Shown piece by piece: positions 1 through 8,940 of a stretch of DNA of 64,000 bases. Numbering within the stretch: position 1 is the first letter of the stretch; every line of letters starts with the position of its first letter. The notes beneath the pieces were generated by a model that was not told where the DNA came from, made no database searches, and worked only from the letters and a program-made list of their open reading frames with translations. The DNA lies in the NCBI GenBank assembly GCA_007753675.1, contig CP036432.1:111482-175481 (forward strand). Direction: 5' to 3'. Both the position numbers and the translations under genes were made by a program. Source of the DNA: Stieleria magnilauensis. GTDB lineage: Bacteria; Planctomycetota; Planctomycetia; Pirellulales; Pirellulaceae.

Positions 1-1347
1 CTAGTTGGTCAGGACCGTGACCTTTTGGCCGTCGGTGAAACGCTTCAGGTGCGCATCGATGACCCGTTGGCCGGGCAACAGACCCGAGCGGACTTGAATC
101 GATTGGCCGTCATCGAGGCCGGTTTCGATGGACGCGACGGTGACGGTTTCGTCCTGGCCGACGACATAGACGTACGCTTTCCCTTCTTCGCTGAACCGGA
201 TCGCGCGGGCGGGCAGCAGGTTGGTTGCCACTTTGCCGGACAGGTTGATGGAAGCTTGGCCGAACATGCCGGGCAACAGCTTGCCGTCGGTGTTCTCCAA
301 TTCGACTTCGACGGTCATGGTCCGCGTGCTGCGATCCAGGCTTCCCGATCGCCGGGTGACGGCCGCCTTGATCGGGGGTTCGCCGGCGAAGGAAGGGAAC
401 GTCAACGTGACTTCGTCGCCCGGATTGATGCGGGCCGCGTCGGTTTCGGGGACGGGAATGCGGACCCGGACCTTGTCGACTTGGTTGATCACCAGGAGCG
501 GCCGCGTCGAGGCTTGGTCGCTGGCCTTGCCGACCAGGTCGCCGGGTTCGACGTTGCGCTGCGAGACGATGCCAGCGATCGGCGCCCGAACGGTGGCGTA
601 GTCGATCATCACATCCAATTCTTCCAGCTCACGCTCGGCGATCATCGTTTCGGCCCGGGCGGCTTCCAAGTCGGCTTCGGCGGCAGCCTTCTGTGCTTCG
701 GTCACCGCGACGTTGGCTTTGGCCGAGTCGATCGCCGAGGCCACGGATTGTTTGGCGGCGCGCTCGCTATCGCGTTTCTTTCGCACTTCGTCCAGCATCC
801 GGTCTTGCAGTGATCCGCGCTCGACCAGATCGCTGGTGCGCTGGAATTCCGACTCGGCGGCTGCGAGTGAAGCGTCTGCGCGACGCATCTCGCTTTCCGC
901 CTCGACCAAGCTGGCCTGAGACGATCGGACTTGCGCATCGGCGAGGTTGACGCCGGCGGCGGCGCGTTTTTCATCGGCCTGTAATCGCGTGATCCGCGCC
1001 TGGATGACTTCACGCTGTTTCGACATCTCCGGAACGTCGATTTCGAGCAGCACCTGACCGGCTTGGACGACGTCACCGATGTCGACGTGAAGTTGGCTGA
1101 CGAATCCCGATGCTTTGGGGCGAACTTCGGAGTAGTAAAGCGGATGAACGGTCGCGGGTTGCAGTGTCGTCGGTTGGATTTCCGCTTCGGTGACGGCGAC
1201 GGTGCGAACCGCCACGACGCGATCACGATCAGCTGACTTGGCGACGGGCGGTGGCGGTAGACATCCGGCCAGCAACAGGGGGGCTGCTGCCAACGAGAGC
1301 CGAATGGGATTGCCACGGCAAAGGATCATCAATTGTTTGTCCATCAT
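1..1347 (-). CDS. HlyD/AcrA-type RND efflux periplasmic adaptor lipoprotein
   Basis: This is a membrane-fusion subunit of a tripartite efflux pump. It would bridge an inner-membrane RND transporter to a TolC channel in the periplasm. The 448-aa product starts with a lipoprotein signal (hydrophobic stretch then LLLAGC, lipobox Cys near residue 29). It is followed by a biotinyl/lipoyl half (VDIGDVVQAGQVLLEIDVPE, about residues 88-107), a long Ala/Glu-rich coiled-coil hairpin (about 110-245), and the second lipoyl half with VRAPIAGIVSQRNVEPGD (about 253-270). Beta-barrel and membrane-proximal domains complete it. It is divergent from a TolC-family gene 256 bp away, which fits a shared efflux function. 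The stop codon is the first triplet of the window, so the pump gene, if adjacent, lies outside it. The substrate cannot be inferred. Confidence 0.93.
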   Translation of the reverse strand: MMDKQLMILCRGNPIRLSLAAAPLLLAGCLPPPPVAKSADRDRVVAVRTVAVTEAEIQPTTLQPATVHPLYYSEVRPKASGFVSQLHVDIGDVVQAGQVLLEIDVPEMSKQREVIQARITRLQADEKRAAAGVNLADAQVRSSQASLVEAESEMRRADASLAAAESEFQRTSDLVERGSLQDRMLDEVRKKRDSERAAKQSVASAIDSAKANVAVTEAQKAAAEADLEAARAETMIAERELEELDVMIDYATVRAPIAGIVSQRNVEPGDLVGKASDQASTRPLLVINQVDKVRVRIPVPETDAARINPGDEVTLTFPSFAGEPPIKAAVTRRSGSLDRSTRTMTVEVELENTDGKLLPGMFGQASINLSGKVATNLLPARAIRFSEEGKAYVYVVGQDETVTVASIETGLDDGQSIQVRSGLLPGQRVIDAHLKRFTDGQKVTVLTN

Positions 1348-1603
1348 GCAAAGGGTGGGAAAATATCAGGATGACCGGTGTAACCGTCAGAGTTGCCGCC
1401 AGCGAATCACTTTCGGCGATACGACTGTGCATCATAGTTATCACAACAAGAGATTTCGCTTGGTGATGACGCGGTTTCCGATAAACCAGTTGTTGCAGTC
1501 GTTATTGCCGGAGCCGTCGTTTGCCGAAGCATCATCGGTAGGACCGCTGCGTTTGACGCGACGGCGACAATGGGATCGATGGACAATACCGATAGGCGGC
1601 AGG

Positions 1604-3238
1604 ATGCCAAAGCGACTACTGACTCTAGGATTGATCGGCTGCGTGGGTTGTGCAACCGGCCCTGCGATGGTGAGCCACATCCCCGAGGCGCCGAGTGTCC
1701 CCCCCGCGGTCGAAGTGCCGCTGCAGCCGCCGACGGCCAACATCGATGTTGCCGACGCGCCGGCGGACAGCTTGACGCTGGTCGATTACATCGCCAACGA
1801 ACCGTTCGTGGGCGAGTCGGAAGCGGTTGCCGAGCCGACCGGGTTTGCACCGCCCATCGATCAGGTCGACGCAGTGCCGGTCGGCGCTGTGCCGGTCGGC
1901 GCTGTGCCGGTCGGCGCTGTGCCGGTCGCCGCAGTGGCAGAACCATCGGTCGACTTGAACTTGCCGTCGGCGTTGGCGATGGTGGCCGGCCAACATCCGG
2001 TGGTCGGACTGGCGCGGTGGCGGGTCCAAGAGGCCTACGCCCGACTGGCCCAGGCCGAGGCGATGTGGTTGCCGTCGATTCAAGCCGGGTTTGGTTTTCA
2101 TCGTCACGACGGCAACTACCAAGCCAGCGACGGTTCGGTCGTCGACGTCAATCGCAACTCCTTTCAATACGGCTTGGGAACCGGCGCGACCGGGGCGGGG
2201 ACGACTCCCAACCCGGGGCTGGTGGCGCAATTTCATCTGGCCGACGCGATCTTTCAGCCGAAGGTGGCCGAGGCGACCGCTTGGGCCAGCGGACACGCGG
2301 CCAACGCGACCGAGAACCTGCAGCTGCTGACGGTCGCGCTGGCCTACATCGATCTGGTGAGTGCACATCAGGACGTCAGCATCTTAGAAGCCTCCATGAC
2401 GCGGACGGCGGAATTGGCCAAGCTGACCGGCGATTTTGCCGAAGCCGGCCAGGGGCTCAAGGCCGACGCCGATCGGATGCAAACCGAGTTGGCATTGATG
2501 GAAAACCGTTTGATCGCCGCCCAGGAACAAACCGCCGTCGCCTCGGCTCGGTTGGCTCAAGCGATCAGTCTGCGTGGCCAGCCGCGGATCACACCGATGG
2601 ACGTCACGGTGGTTCCGCTCGAGCTGGTGTCCGTCGACGTCGACAAGGCTTCGTTGATCGGGACCGGGCTTGCGATGCGTCCCGAGTTGAAGGAGTCGCA
2701 GGCGCTGGTCGCGGCCGCCTGCCAGGCCTACAACCGCGAAAAGTACGCACCCTTCGTGCCCAGCGTGCTGTTGGGATTCAGCACCGGCGGATTCGGCGGC
2801 GGGCTGGGCAACGAACTCGACGATGTCAGCGGGCGATACGACCTCGATGCCGTGATGTCGTGGCAGGTCCGCAACTTGGGGCTGGGCGAAAAAGCGGCGC
2901 GGCGGGAGCAATCGGCGCGCGTCCAGCAAGCCAAGTTCGAGCGGATCCGCGTGATGGACCAGGTCGCCCGCGAGATCAGCGAAGGCTACGCCCGGGTGCA
3001 GTCGCGCCACCGCCAAATCGCTGCGACCGAGCGGGCGATCGAGTTCGCGCTGGATTCTTACGATCGCAATCTCAAGCGGATCCGCGACGGCGAAGGGTTG
3101 CCGCTGGAAGTGCTGCAGTCGCTGCAGGCATTGGAAACCGCCAGCCGCGAGTACCTGCGAGCGGTCGTCGACCACAACCGGGCGCAGTTTGAGTTGCAGT
3201 GGGCCCAAGGCTGGCCCGTGCAGGCAGTTAGCAGTTAG
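1604..3238 (+). CDS. TolC-family outer-membrane efflux lipoprotein
   Basis: Outer-membrane channel of an efflux system. I chose the ATG at 1604 because it opens a lipoprotein signal (MPKRLLTLGLIGCVGC); the same frame is open far upstream but encodes no signal sequence. The product is 544 aa. A low-complexity linker contains VPVGA repeats (about residues 91-110). Two TolC-like halves rich in amphipathic helices follow, including AQAEAMWLPSIQAGFGFHR, typical of outer-membrane efflux proteins. It is divergent from the periplasmic adaptor at 1-1347, its likely partner. The stop codon TAG lies inside a heptanucleotide tandem array, so the last residues (AVSS) are encoded by the repeat itself. Family assignment is secure; cargo is unknown. 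Confidence 0.9.
   Translation: MPKRLLTLGLIGCVGCATGPAMVSHIPEAPSVPPAVEVPLQPPTANIDVADAPADSLTLVDYIANEPFVGESEAVAEPTGFAPPIDQVDAVPVGAVPVGAVPVGAVPVAAVAEPSVDLNLPSALAMVAGQHPVVGLARWRVQEAYARLAQAEAMWLPSIQAGFGFHRHDGNYQASDGSVVDVNRNSFQYGLGTGATGAGTTPNPGLVAQFHLADAIFQPKVAEATAWASGHAANATENLQLLTVALAYIDLVSAHQDVSILEASMTRTAELAKLTGDFAEAGQGLKADADRMQTELALMENRLIAAQEQTAVASARLAQAISLRGQPRITPMDVTVVPLELVSVDVDKASLIGTGLAMRPELKESQALVAAACQAYNREKYAPFVPSVLLGFSTGGFGGGLGNELDDVSGRYDLDAVMSWQVRNLGLGEKAARREQSARVQQAKFERIRVMDQVAREISEGYARVQSRHRQIAATERAIEFALDSYDRNLKRIRDGEGLPLEVLQSLQALETASREYLRAVVDHNRAQFELQWAQGWPVQAVSS
1874..1933 (+). repeat. In-frame 15-bp tandem repeat in TolC-family gene
   Basis: Three identical 15-bp units GTGCCGGTCGGCGCT and a fourth variant unit (GTGCCGGTCGCCGCA) encode VPVGA x3 then VPVAA in the linker after the signal peptide. 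As 15 is a multiple of three, unit gain or loss would keep the frame and only change linker length. Confidence 0.95.
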
Positions 3239-3404
3239 CAGTTAGCAGTTAGCAGTTAGCAGTTAGCAGTTAGCAGTTAGCAGTTAGCAACCTGAAACTT
3301 GAAACTTGAAACTTGAAACTTGAAACTTGAAACTTGAAACTTGAAACTTGAAACTTGAAACTTGAAACTTGAAACTTGAAACTTGAAACTTGAAACTTGA
3401 AACT
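3224..3404. repeat. Heptanucleotide tandem array (TTAGCAG then CTTGAAA units)
   Basis: From 3228 to 3402 there are 25 consecutive 7-bp units in one register: eight TTAGCAG, one TTAGCAA, one CCTGAAA, then fifteen CTTGAAA. The array fills the whole gap between two convergent genes. It contains the TAG stop of the plus-strand TolC gene (3236-3238) and ends two bases before the stop of the minus-strand DUF4432 gene (3406-3408). Related units occur at 38694-38763. No hairpin or spacer structure supports a CRISPR. Confidence 0.97.
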
Positions 3405-3405
3405 C

Positions 3406-4581
3406 TCAAGCCCCCGGCGACCAACCCGGTCGCGGGCTGGGGTGAATCAGCGGCGGCTGGTCACCGGCAAGTTTTCGGATTCGCTCGGCCATTTCGGCGA
3501 CTGATTCGGGATCCGACAAGGGATCGATGGTGACTCGGAAGCAGACGGTTTGTTCGGGTTGAATTTCGACGACCCGATCATGCGAGGCTTCGAAGGAACG
3601 TTGGTTGGGAAAGTTGGTGGCCGGTTCCAGTCCGGTGACATAGCCGTCGGCGGGATCGGCCGTGTTTTTCCAAAGGACAAACCGCGGCAAGGTCTTGGTG
3701 CCGTAGGTGACCGCGAGTGCTTGGGAGGCATCGGCGTTTTGCAGCATCACCGAGGTCAAGTTGGCGGCATCGCTGCGGAGCTTGGCAAAATAGACGCGCT
3801 CGGCGTAACCGACTTGCGGCTCGCCAAACTCGTTGAACGATTCGATTTCGCCGGCCGACAGTTTGTCTTTGGGGGCCAGTTCTTCGATCGGCAGGATCAA
3901 TTTCGAGCCGTCTTCCAGGACGGGTTGGCCGACGTTGATGTGATACAACATTTGCACGGTTGCCGGCGTCGAACGCTCGTTGGTCACGTCGTCAAAGATC
4001 TGGACCGCTGCACTGCCGGCGTGGACGCGGATACGGCTGTTGAGCCGAAGATTGGTGAAGAACAGCCGGCTCTCGCGGAGATCGCCGATCAATTCCAGGC
4101 GCCCGGAGACTTCGTCGAATTCGATCTGCAATCCGTCGGCGGGCAGATTGGCGATGCGTCCGTGCAGCGGATAGGCCAGTTTCCCGCTGTCGTCGTGCTC
4201 GGGGGCTCCGTTGCTTTCCAGCCCGCAGCGGACCACCAGTTCGTCGAACCCTTCCAGCCAGCCGAGTCCGCTGGGGTCGTGGATCGGGACCAGGGACGGG
4301 TGGACGGGGCCATCGACGGGGGAGTGCCAGCCGAAGCGACCGGAGTCGGATTCGATGCTCCAAATCGCCATCCCGCGTGTGGGGAGCACGTTGACGACGA
4401 CGGCGCCGGTGTCGATCCGCACGATTTCGACCCCGTCGGCACGACCGCCGACGAATCGCCCGTGCCGCGTTTGGATTTTTCCCTTGGGCGATTCAATGGC
4501 GACCGAAAGCGGCGATTGATCGTTCCAAACCACACTTTTGAGCCGATCGTCGATCGATCGAGCCGTCTTCGTTTTTACCAT
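3406..4581 (-). CDS. DUF4432 / aldose 1-epimerase-like protein
   Basis: The 391-aa protein resembles the DUF4432 branch of the galactose-mutarotase fold, a beta-sandwich that binds sugars and usually catalyses anomer interconversion. Seen motifs are VLPTRGMAIW (about residues 64-73), a conserved FDELVVRCGLESNGAPE segment, MLYHINVGQPVLEDGS, and LEPATNFPNQR near residue 320; these are typical of DUF4432. There is no signal peptide, so it should act in the cytoplasm. It diverges from the cupin-isomerase/TIM-barrel/dehydrogenase genes on the plus strand, which suggests a shared sugar pathway. Its 3' end abuts the heptamer array. The actual sugar is unknown. Confidence 0.85.
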   Translation of the reverse strand: MVKTKTARSIDDRLKSVVWNDQSPLSVAIESPKGKIQTRHGRFVGGRADGVEIVRIDTGAVVVNVLPTRGMAIWSIESDSGRFGWHSPVDGPVHPSLVPIHDPSGLGWLEGFDELVVRCGLESNGAPEHDDSGKLAYPLHGRIANLPADGLQIEFDEVSGRLELIGDLRESRLFFTNLRLNSRIRVHAGSAAVQIFDDVTNERSTPATVQMLYHINVGQPVLEDGSKLILPIEELAPKDKLSAGEIESFNEFGEPQVGYAERVYFAKLRSDAANLTSVMLQNADASQALAVTYGTKTLPRFVLWKNTADPADGYVTGLEPATNFPNQRSFEASHDRVVEIQPEQTVCFRVTIDPLSDPESVAEMAERIRKLAGDQPPLIHPSPRPGWSPGA

Positions 4582-4819
4582 CAGAATTCCTTAATCTGTC
4601 TCCGCGGACGAATTGCCGCAGCCTGATCGCCGCGTGGCCGATCCCGCGCGGCGATTCGTTTCAGCCGATAGAATGACACGAATGGCATGGCGGTTTCTGC
4701 TCCGATTGGGGCAGGTCTGCATTCTTGTCGCACAGTGCTCCAATCAATACAACATGCGGGCAGACTTTCCGCCACAATAGCCCCAAAAATCTCCAACCCT
4801 TCCAACCATAAATTCATCC

Positions 4820-6070
4820 ATGACGAATGTGAAGCTCGACGACGGACTTATCCGAGGCGACTCGGTCACCTCGATTTTGGACTCCGCCATGGACGCTGGC
4901 GGCGGATTGTTGCGTTTGACCCCGACCTGGGTCCCGCGGTCGTTCCTGCACCCGGGGCGTCGCATCAAGTTGCATCCGGGGGACTATTACCGGTTCGGGG
5001 CCGACCGGGGTGGGATCGATGAACGCTGGTTCGGCAGCACCACCGACGCGGCCAACGACGGTCGCGTGTGGCACGAAGGCCAGAGTTTTTGCCTGTTCGA
5101 GGGCAAAAAATTCATGCTCAAAGAAGCCATCGCCGAACGGGGCAACGACATCGTCGGCGAAGCGATTTTTGGGAAATACAACCGCTGGCCCGTTTACAGC
5201 AAATTCTTTGACAACATGGGGCCGATCCCTCACCACATGCACCAGTCCTTCGAGGACGCGGCGCTGGTCGGACAAGAGGGGAAACCGGAAAGCTACTACT
5301 TCCCCCCACAGCTCAACAACGTCGACAACAACTTCGCTTACACCTTCATGGGATTGGAACCGGGGACCAAGCCGGAAGACGTCCGCCGCTGTCTGGAAAA
5401 TTGGAACGAAGGCGACAACGGGATTCTGGACCTGAGCCGCGCCTACCGATTGAAGCGGGGGACCGGTTGGTTGATCCCGCCGGGCGTTCTGCACGCACCC
5501 GGATCGTTGTGCACCTATGAACCGCAGTGGGGCAGCGACGTGTTCGGGATGTACCAGTCGATCGTCGAAGGACGCTACGTGCCCTGGGAATTGCTGGTCA
5601 AGGACATGCCCGAAGAGAAGCACCAAGACCTGGATTTCATCGTCGGCCAGCTCGACTGGGACAAAAATGTTGACACTCACTTTAAAGAGAGCAACTACTT
5701 GGAGCCGATCGTGGACGAGAACCGCAGCGGCGACGGCTTCGTCGACAAGTGGATCGTTTACGGCACCGTCGACGGCCAGCAGTTGTTCAGCGCCAAAGAG
5801 TTGACGGTCGCGCCCGGGGCCAAGTGCACGCTTAAAGATCCTGGTGCGAGCAGCTGGATCACGGTGCAAGGTCGTGGGCGAATGGGAGCCTTGGACCTGC
5901 AGACGCCGGCCATGATTCGTTTCGGTGAAAACACGTCCGATGAAGTCTTTATCTCGCACGTCGCCGCAACCGGTGGTGTGGAGATCGAAAACCTGGGCAC
6001 CGAACCGTTAGTCGGACTGCGTTACTTCGGCCCCAACACGCATAGCGACCTGCCCAAAGGCGGCTCTTGA
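4820..6070 (+). CDS. Cupin-fold, mannose-6-phosphate-isomerase-like protein
   Basis: A 416-aa cytoplasmic protein with type I phosphomannose-isomerase-like cupin features. A putative metal site PHHMHQSFEDA lies at about residues 136-146, and a second histidine motif, LIPPGVLHAPGS, at about 219-230. A C-terminal cupin-like domain follows. It has no signal peptide. It is followed by a TIM-barrel sugar isomerase and a Gfo/Idh/MocA dehydrogenase on the same strand, so I infer a sugar or sugar-acid isomerase step in one catabolic route. The assignment rests on motif shape and neighbours; a non-enzymatic sugar-binding cupin is possible. Confidence 0.6.
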   Translation: MTNVKLDDGLIRGDSVTSILDSAMDAGGGLLRLTPTWVPRSFLHPGRRIKLHPGDYYRFGADRGGIDERWFGSTTDAANDGRVWHEGQSFCLFEGKKFMLKEAIAERGNDIVGEAIFGKYNRWPVYSKFFDNMGPIPHHMHQSFEDAALVGQEGKPESYYFPPQLNNVDNNFAYTFMGLEPGTKPEDVRRCLENWNEGDNGILDLSRAYRLKRGTGWLIPPGVLHAPGSLCTYEPQWGSDVFGMYQSIVEGRYVPWELLVKDMPEEKHQDLDFIVGQLDWDKNVDTHFKESNYLEPIVDENRSGDGFVDKWIVYGTVDGQQLFSAKELTVAPGAKCTLKDPGASSWITVQGRGRMGALDLQTPAMIRFGENTSDEVFISHVAATGGVEIENLGTEPLVGLRYFGPNTHSDLPKGGS

Positions 6071-6126
6071 TTCCACTTCCTGCTCTTGATGGCCCGCGCG
6101 GCAACGCTTGGGCCATCATCCCCATT

Positions 6127-6175
6127 GCGATCGAATAGAATCGCAGCCTGATAGCGATCGAATAGAATTGCAGCC
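6127..6175. repeat. Short direct repeat in sugar-cluster intergenic region
   Basis: GCGATCGAATAGAATCGCAG at 6127 recurs at 6154 with one change (GAATTGCAG), a period of 27 bp. It lies about 70 bp upstream of the TIM-barrel gene start. It could be an operator-like duplication, but nothing in the sequence proves regulation. Confidence 0.6.
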
Positions 6176-6245
6176 AGCGCGACGGCTGCGAATCCCAAAA
6201 TCGAACTCCTGAATCGACCCTCATCCCCCGAATTCGAAAAACACG

Positions 6246-7256
6246 ATGAAACTTCACAACGCGATGTGGCCCGGACTGGTTGGCAAAGGCGACGGCCCCG
6301 ACCAAGAACCGCCGATCAGTTTGGAACACATGCTTGACCTGACGGCCGCGGCCGAAGTGAACGGGCGAAAGTTTGACGGTATCGATTACTTTCTGTTCCT
6401 GCCGCACACCGATCCGGAAGCCAGCGACGACGACCTGCGGAAGATCGCCGACCTGATCCAGTCCAAGGGGTTTAGCGTCGGATCGCTGGTCGCACCGGTC
6501 TGGCCGGGCACGATCGGTGATTCGGCGATGGGCGACAAGGAACAGACCGACAAGTTCCTTTCGGCGGTCAAAATGGCTTGCCGCGTCGCCGGAATTTTTA
6601 ACGAGCACGGCGTCCGCCAGTACGGCGTGATCCGAATCGACAGCGCCGAATTCGGCGTCGAAAAGTGGCGAGAAGATCCGCAGGCCAACACCAGCAAGAT
6701 CGCCAACACGTTCCGCGAGGCCGCCAAGATCGCCGCCGACCACGGCGAACGGCTGGCTGCCGAAGGCGAAATCTGTTGGGCCGGCATGCACAGCTGGAAA
6801 GACATGCTGGACCTGTTGGAAGCCGTCGGGATGCCCGAAACGCTTGGTTTCCAAGCCGACTTGGCCCACACGTATTTGTATCTGATGGGTTACAACGCCC
6901 CCGAGCACGCGCTGCTGCACGACGGGTACAGCGACGAAGAGCTTTATGCCGCTTACGAGAAGATGACCGACAAGCTGCGGCCCTGGACGATCGATTTTCA
7001 CGTCGCCCAAAACGATGGAGAAGTCCACGGCGCCGGCGACCACGACAAGACCGGCAAACACTGCCGCGCCGATGACCCCAACGGTAAGTTGGACATCGTC
7101 AAGTGCGCCGGATACTGGCTCAAAGACGCCGAGCAACGCGGCATCAAACACATCTGCTGGGACGGTTGCATGTTCCCCAACGAAACGCTGGAACAGCCCG
7201 GAACGTGGAACACGATCCTTGAAACCATGATCAAAGTCGACGAGTCGCTGAAGTAA
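6246..7256 (+). CDS. Sugar phosphate isomerase/epimerase (xylose-isomerase-like TIM barrel)
   Basis: 336-aa protein of the AP-endonuclease-2/xylose-isomerase-like TIM-barrel superfamily, which isomerises or epimerises sugars and inositols with a divalent metal. Candidate metal ligands at strand ends are Glu in [10 protein letters not shown] (about residue 176), Asp in [10 protein letters not shown] (about 204), His in [10 protein letters not shown] (about 253) and the WDGC motif near residue 306. No export signal is present. It lies between a cupin isomerase-like gene and a Gfo/Idh/MocA dehydrogenase gene (83 bp downstream), a common pairing in sugar or inositol catabolism. Substrate is not deducible. 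Confidence 0.85.
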   Translation: MKLHNAMWPGLVGKGDGPDQEPPISLEHMLDLTAAAEVNGRKFDGIDYFLFLPHTDPEASDDDLRKIADLIQSKGFSVGSLVAPVWPGTIGDSAMGDKEQTDKFLSAVKMACRVAGIFNEHGVRQYGVIRIDSAEFGVEKWREDPQANTSKIANTFREAAKIAADHGERLAAEGEICWAGMHSWKDMLDLLEAVGMPETLGFQADLAHTYLYLMGYNAPEHALLHDGYSDEELYAAYEKMTDKLRPWTIDFHVAQNDGEVHGAGDHDKTGKHCRADDPNGKLDIVKCAGYWLKDAEQRGIKHICWDGCMFPNETLEQPGTWNTILETMIKVDESLK

Positions 7257-7339
7257 CGCAGCGGCAATCGGGCAACCGCTGTGCCCATTGCACTGATGAT
7301 AACACCGCTTTCCATTCCTTCACAACGCAACAACCAACT

Positions 7340-8470
7340 ATGAAACCTCTCAATATCGGCATGGTCGGCTACGGATTCATGGGCCGCACCCACAGCAACG
7401 GGTACTGCCAAGCCAACCACTTCTTTGATCTCGAGTACAAGCCTGTCTTGAAAGCGGTCTGTGCGCGAAACAAGGACAAGGCCCAAGCGTTTGCCGACCA
7501 ATGGGGTTATGAGTCGATCGAGACGGATTGGCGCGAGATGCTCAAACGTGACGATATCGATGCGATCGACGTCTGCACGCCGAACAACCTGCACAAAGAA
7601 ATCTCGATCGCTGCCGCCGAAGCCGGCAAGATGGTGTTGTGCGAAAAGCCGATCGCGATGAACGTCGCCGAAGGCGAAGAGATGTGCGATGCGGTCGAGA
7701 AGGCCGGTGTCGCCAACATGGTTTGGTACAACTATCGACGCGTCCCCGCCGTGTCGCTGGCCAAGCAGCTGATCGATGAAGGTCGATTGGGACGGATCTT
7801 TCACTACCGCGCAAACTTCCTGCAAGACTGGACGATCAATGCGGACGTTCCCCAAGGCGGTGCGGCCACATGGCGACTCGATGCCGAAGCCGCCGGCAGC
7901 GGCGTGACCGGTGACCTGCTGGCCCACTGCATCGATACCGCCCTCTGGCTCAACGGCGGCATCACCGACGTTTCCGCCGTCGCCGAAACGTTCATCAAAG
8001 AACGAACGCACGCCGAGACCGGTGCCAAGCAAGCCGTCAAGATCGACGACGCCTGCACGTTCCATTGCCATTTCAACAACGGATCGTTGGGGCTGTTCGA
8101 ATCGACCCGCTACGCACGCGGCCACAAGGCGCTGTACACGTTGGAAATCAATGGCGAACACGCTTCGATCCGGTGGGATCTGCACGACCTGCATCGCTTG
8201 GAGTATTTCGATCACAGCGATGATTCGATCGTCCGCGGTTGGAGAAGCGTTCACGTCAGCGACGGCGATCAGCCCTACATGGGCAACTGGTGGGTGCCGG
8301 GATTGAACATCGGCTACGAACACACCTTCATTCACCAAGTCGCCGACTTCCTGAAATCGCTGGAAACCGGTGAACCGATTGAACCGAGTTTCCGCACGGC
8401 TCTGGAGACGCAAAAGGTTTGCGATGCCGTCCTCGCCAGCGCCCACGAGCGAGCCTGGAAAACGATTTAG
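7340..8470 (+). CDS. Gfo/Idh/MocA family NAD(P)-dependent oxidoreductase
   Basis: 376-aa dehydrogenase of the glucose-fructose oxidoreductase/inositol dehydrogenase family. The N-terminal Rossmann fold is marked by [18 protein letters not shown] (about residues 4-21). The catalytic/nucleotide motif CEKPIAMN (about 101-108) follows, then the C-terminal alpha/beta domain with the histidine-containing [17 protein letters not shown] (about 191-207). There is no TAT signal, unlike the paralogue at 62001, so it should act in the cytoplasm. It is the last gene of the plus-strand sugar cluster and is followed by a twin-hairpin repeat that may end transcription. Confidence 0.93.
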   Translation: MKPLNIGMVGYGFMGRTHSNGYCQANHFFDLEYKPVLKAVCARNKDKAQAFADQWGYESIETDWREMLKRDDIDAIDVCTPNNLHKEISIAAAEAGKMVLCEKPIAMNVAEGEEMCDAVEKAGVANMVWYNYRRVPAVSLAKQLIDEGRLGRIFHYRANFLQDWTINADVPQGGAATWRLDAEAAGSGVTGDLLAHCIDTALWLNGGITDVSAVAETFIKERTHAETGAKQAVKIDDACTFHCHFNNGSLGLFESTRYARGHKALYTLEINGEHASIRWDLHDLHRLEYFDHSDDSIVRGWRSVHVSDGDQPYMGNWWVPGLNIGYEHTFIHQVADFLKSLETGEPIEPSFRTALETQKVCDAVLASAHERAWKTI

Positions 8471-8485
8471 TCGTTCGACTTCGTA

Positions 8486-8531
8486 GGGCATGCTGTGCAT
8501 GCCAATCGTCACGCCCAGCGTGACGTACGCG
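8486..8531. repeat. Twin-hairpin repeat, copy A
   Basis: Two perfect hairpins lie in tandem: GGCATGC-TGT-GCATGCC (8487-8503) and CGTCACGC-CCA-GCGTGACG (8507-8525). The block sits between the stop codon of the Gfo/Idh/MocA gene and the convergent small membrane gene. A degenerate second copy is at 8894-8940. No T-run follows, so intrinsic terminator activity is only a possibility. Confidence 0.85.
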
Positions 8532-8789
8532 CTAGGCACGCTGTCCGCCACGGACCCAACCGAGCGTCGCCAAGGTAAACGTGGCCAGGGCGACGCCGAG
8601 GTATCCGAGGGTCCAGCCGAGCGATCGTGATTCGGCCCAGGCGTACCAGGCACCCAGTGTGGCCATGGCGATGATTGCAACGGCCACGATCAGTAGCATC
8701 GGGGACCTGGATCCCGTCACCGCCGAACGCAGCAGGTAGGCGACCGCGACGGCAACGACGACAAGAAAGACTGCGAGGGTGGCACCCAT
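8532..8789 (-). CDS. Small multi-pass membrane protein, unknown function
   Basis: An 85-aa hydrophobic protein. I chose the ATG at 8789 (MGATLAVFL) because the frame upstream is charged and not membrane-like. Predicted helices are near residues 3-20 (LAVFLVVVAVAVAYLL), 30-48 (MLLIVAVAIIAMATLGAWYAW) and 55-76 (LGWTLGYLGVALATFTLATLGW). No family is recognised. The gene is bracketed by two copies of a twin-hairpin repeat. Function unknown. Confidence 0.6.
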   Translation of the reverse strand: MGATLAVFLVVVAVAVAYLLRSAVTGSRSPMLLIVAVAIIAMATLGAWYAWAESRSLGWTLGYLGVALATFTLATLGWVRGGQRA

Positions 8790-8893
8790 GTTGGAACTCG
8801 TCCGGCAGGTGGTGATGGTCAGTGCTTCATCAGAGCCCGCCGAACGCCTTTGATTCGGAAGTTCCTGTGGTTCGGCCGCGATTGTCCGAGTTT

Positions 8894-8940
8894 TGTGGGG
8901 CATGCGGTGCATGCTCGACGTGTCGCGCCGCGTGACCTAC
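8894..8940. repeat. Twin-hairpin repeat, copy B (degenerate)
   Basis: Aligns with 8486-8531: GGGCATGCGGTGCATGC is followed by an imperfect GTCGCG/CGTGAC stem and CCTACG. It contains the stop codon of the glutamate dehydrogenase gene (8937-8939). Copies A and B are in the same orientation and flank the small membrane gene. Confidence 0.75.

Noticed and set aside
1190..1603. N-terminal extension of the first TolC protein
   Set aside because: It overlaps the divergent adaptor gene, has no family-like residues, and would bury the lipoprotein signal at 1604.
3228..3402. CRISPR or coding extension of the TolC gene
   Set aside because: Units are 7 bp without spacers, and a TAG occurs in each TTAGCAG unit, so any frame is closed within 21 bp.
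8486..8531. Intrinsic terminator of the Gfo/Idh/MocA gene
   Set aside because: Hairpins are strong but no T-run follows on either strand, so I list it as a repeat only.
4814..8680. Long minus-strand open frames (4814-5959, 5949-7151, 6998-8680) opposite the sugar cluster
   Set aside because: The plus-strand frames have clear families and motifs; the antisense products are His/Val/Gly/Arg-rich with no domain, a common effect of GC-rich codon use.
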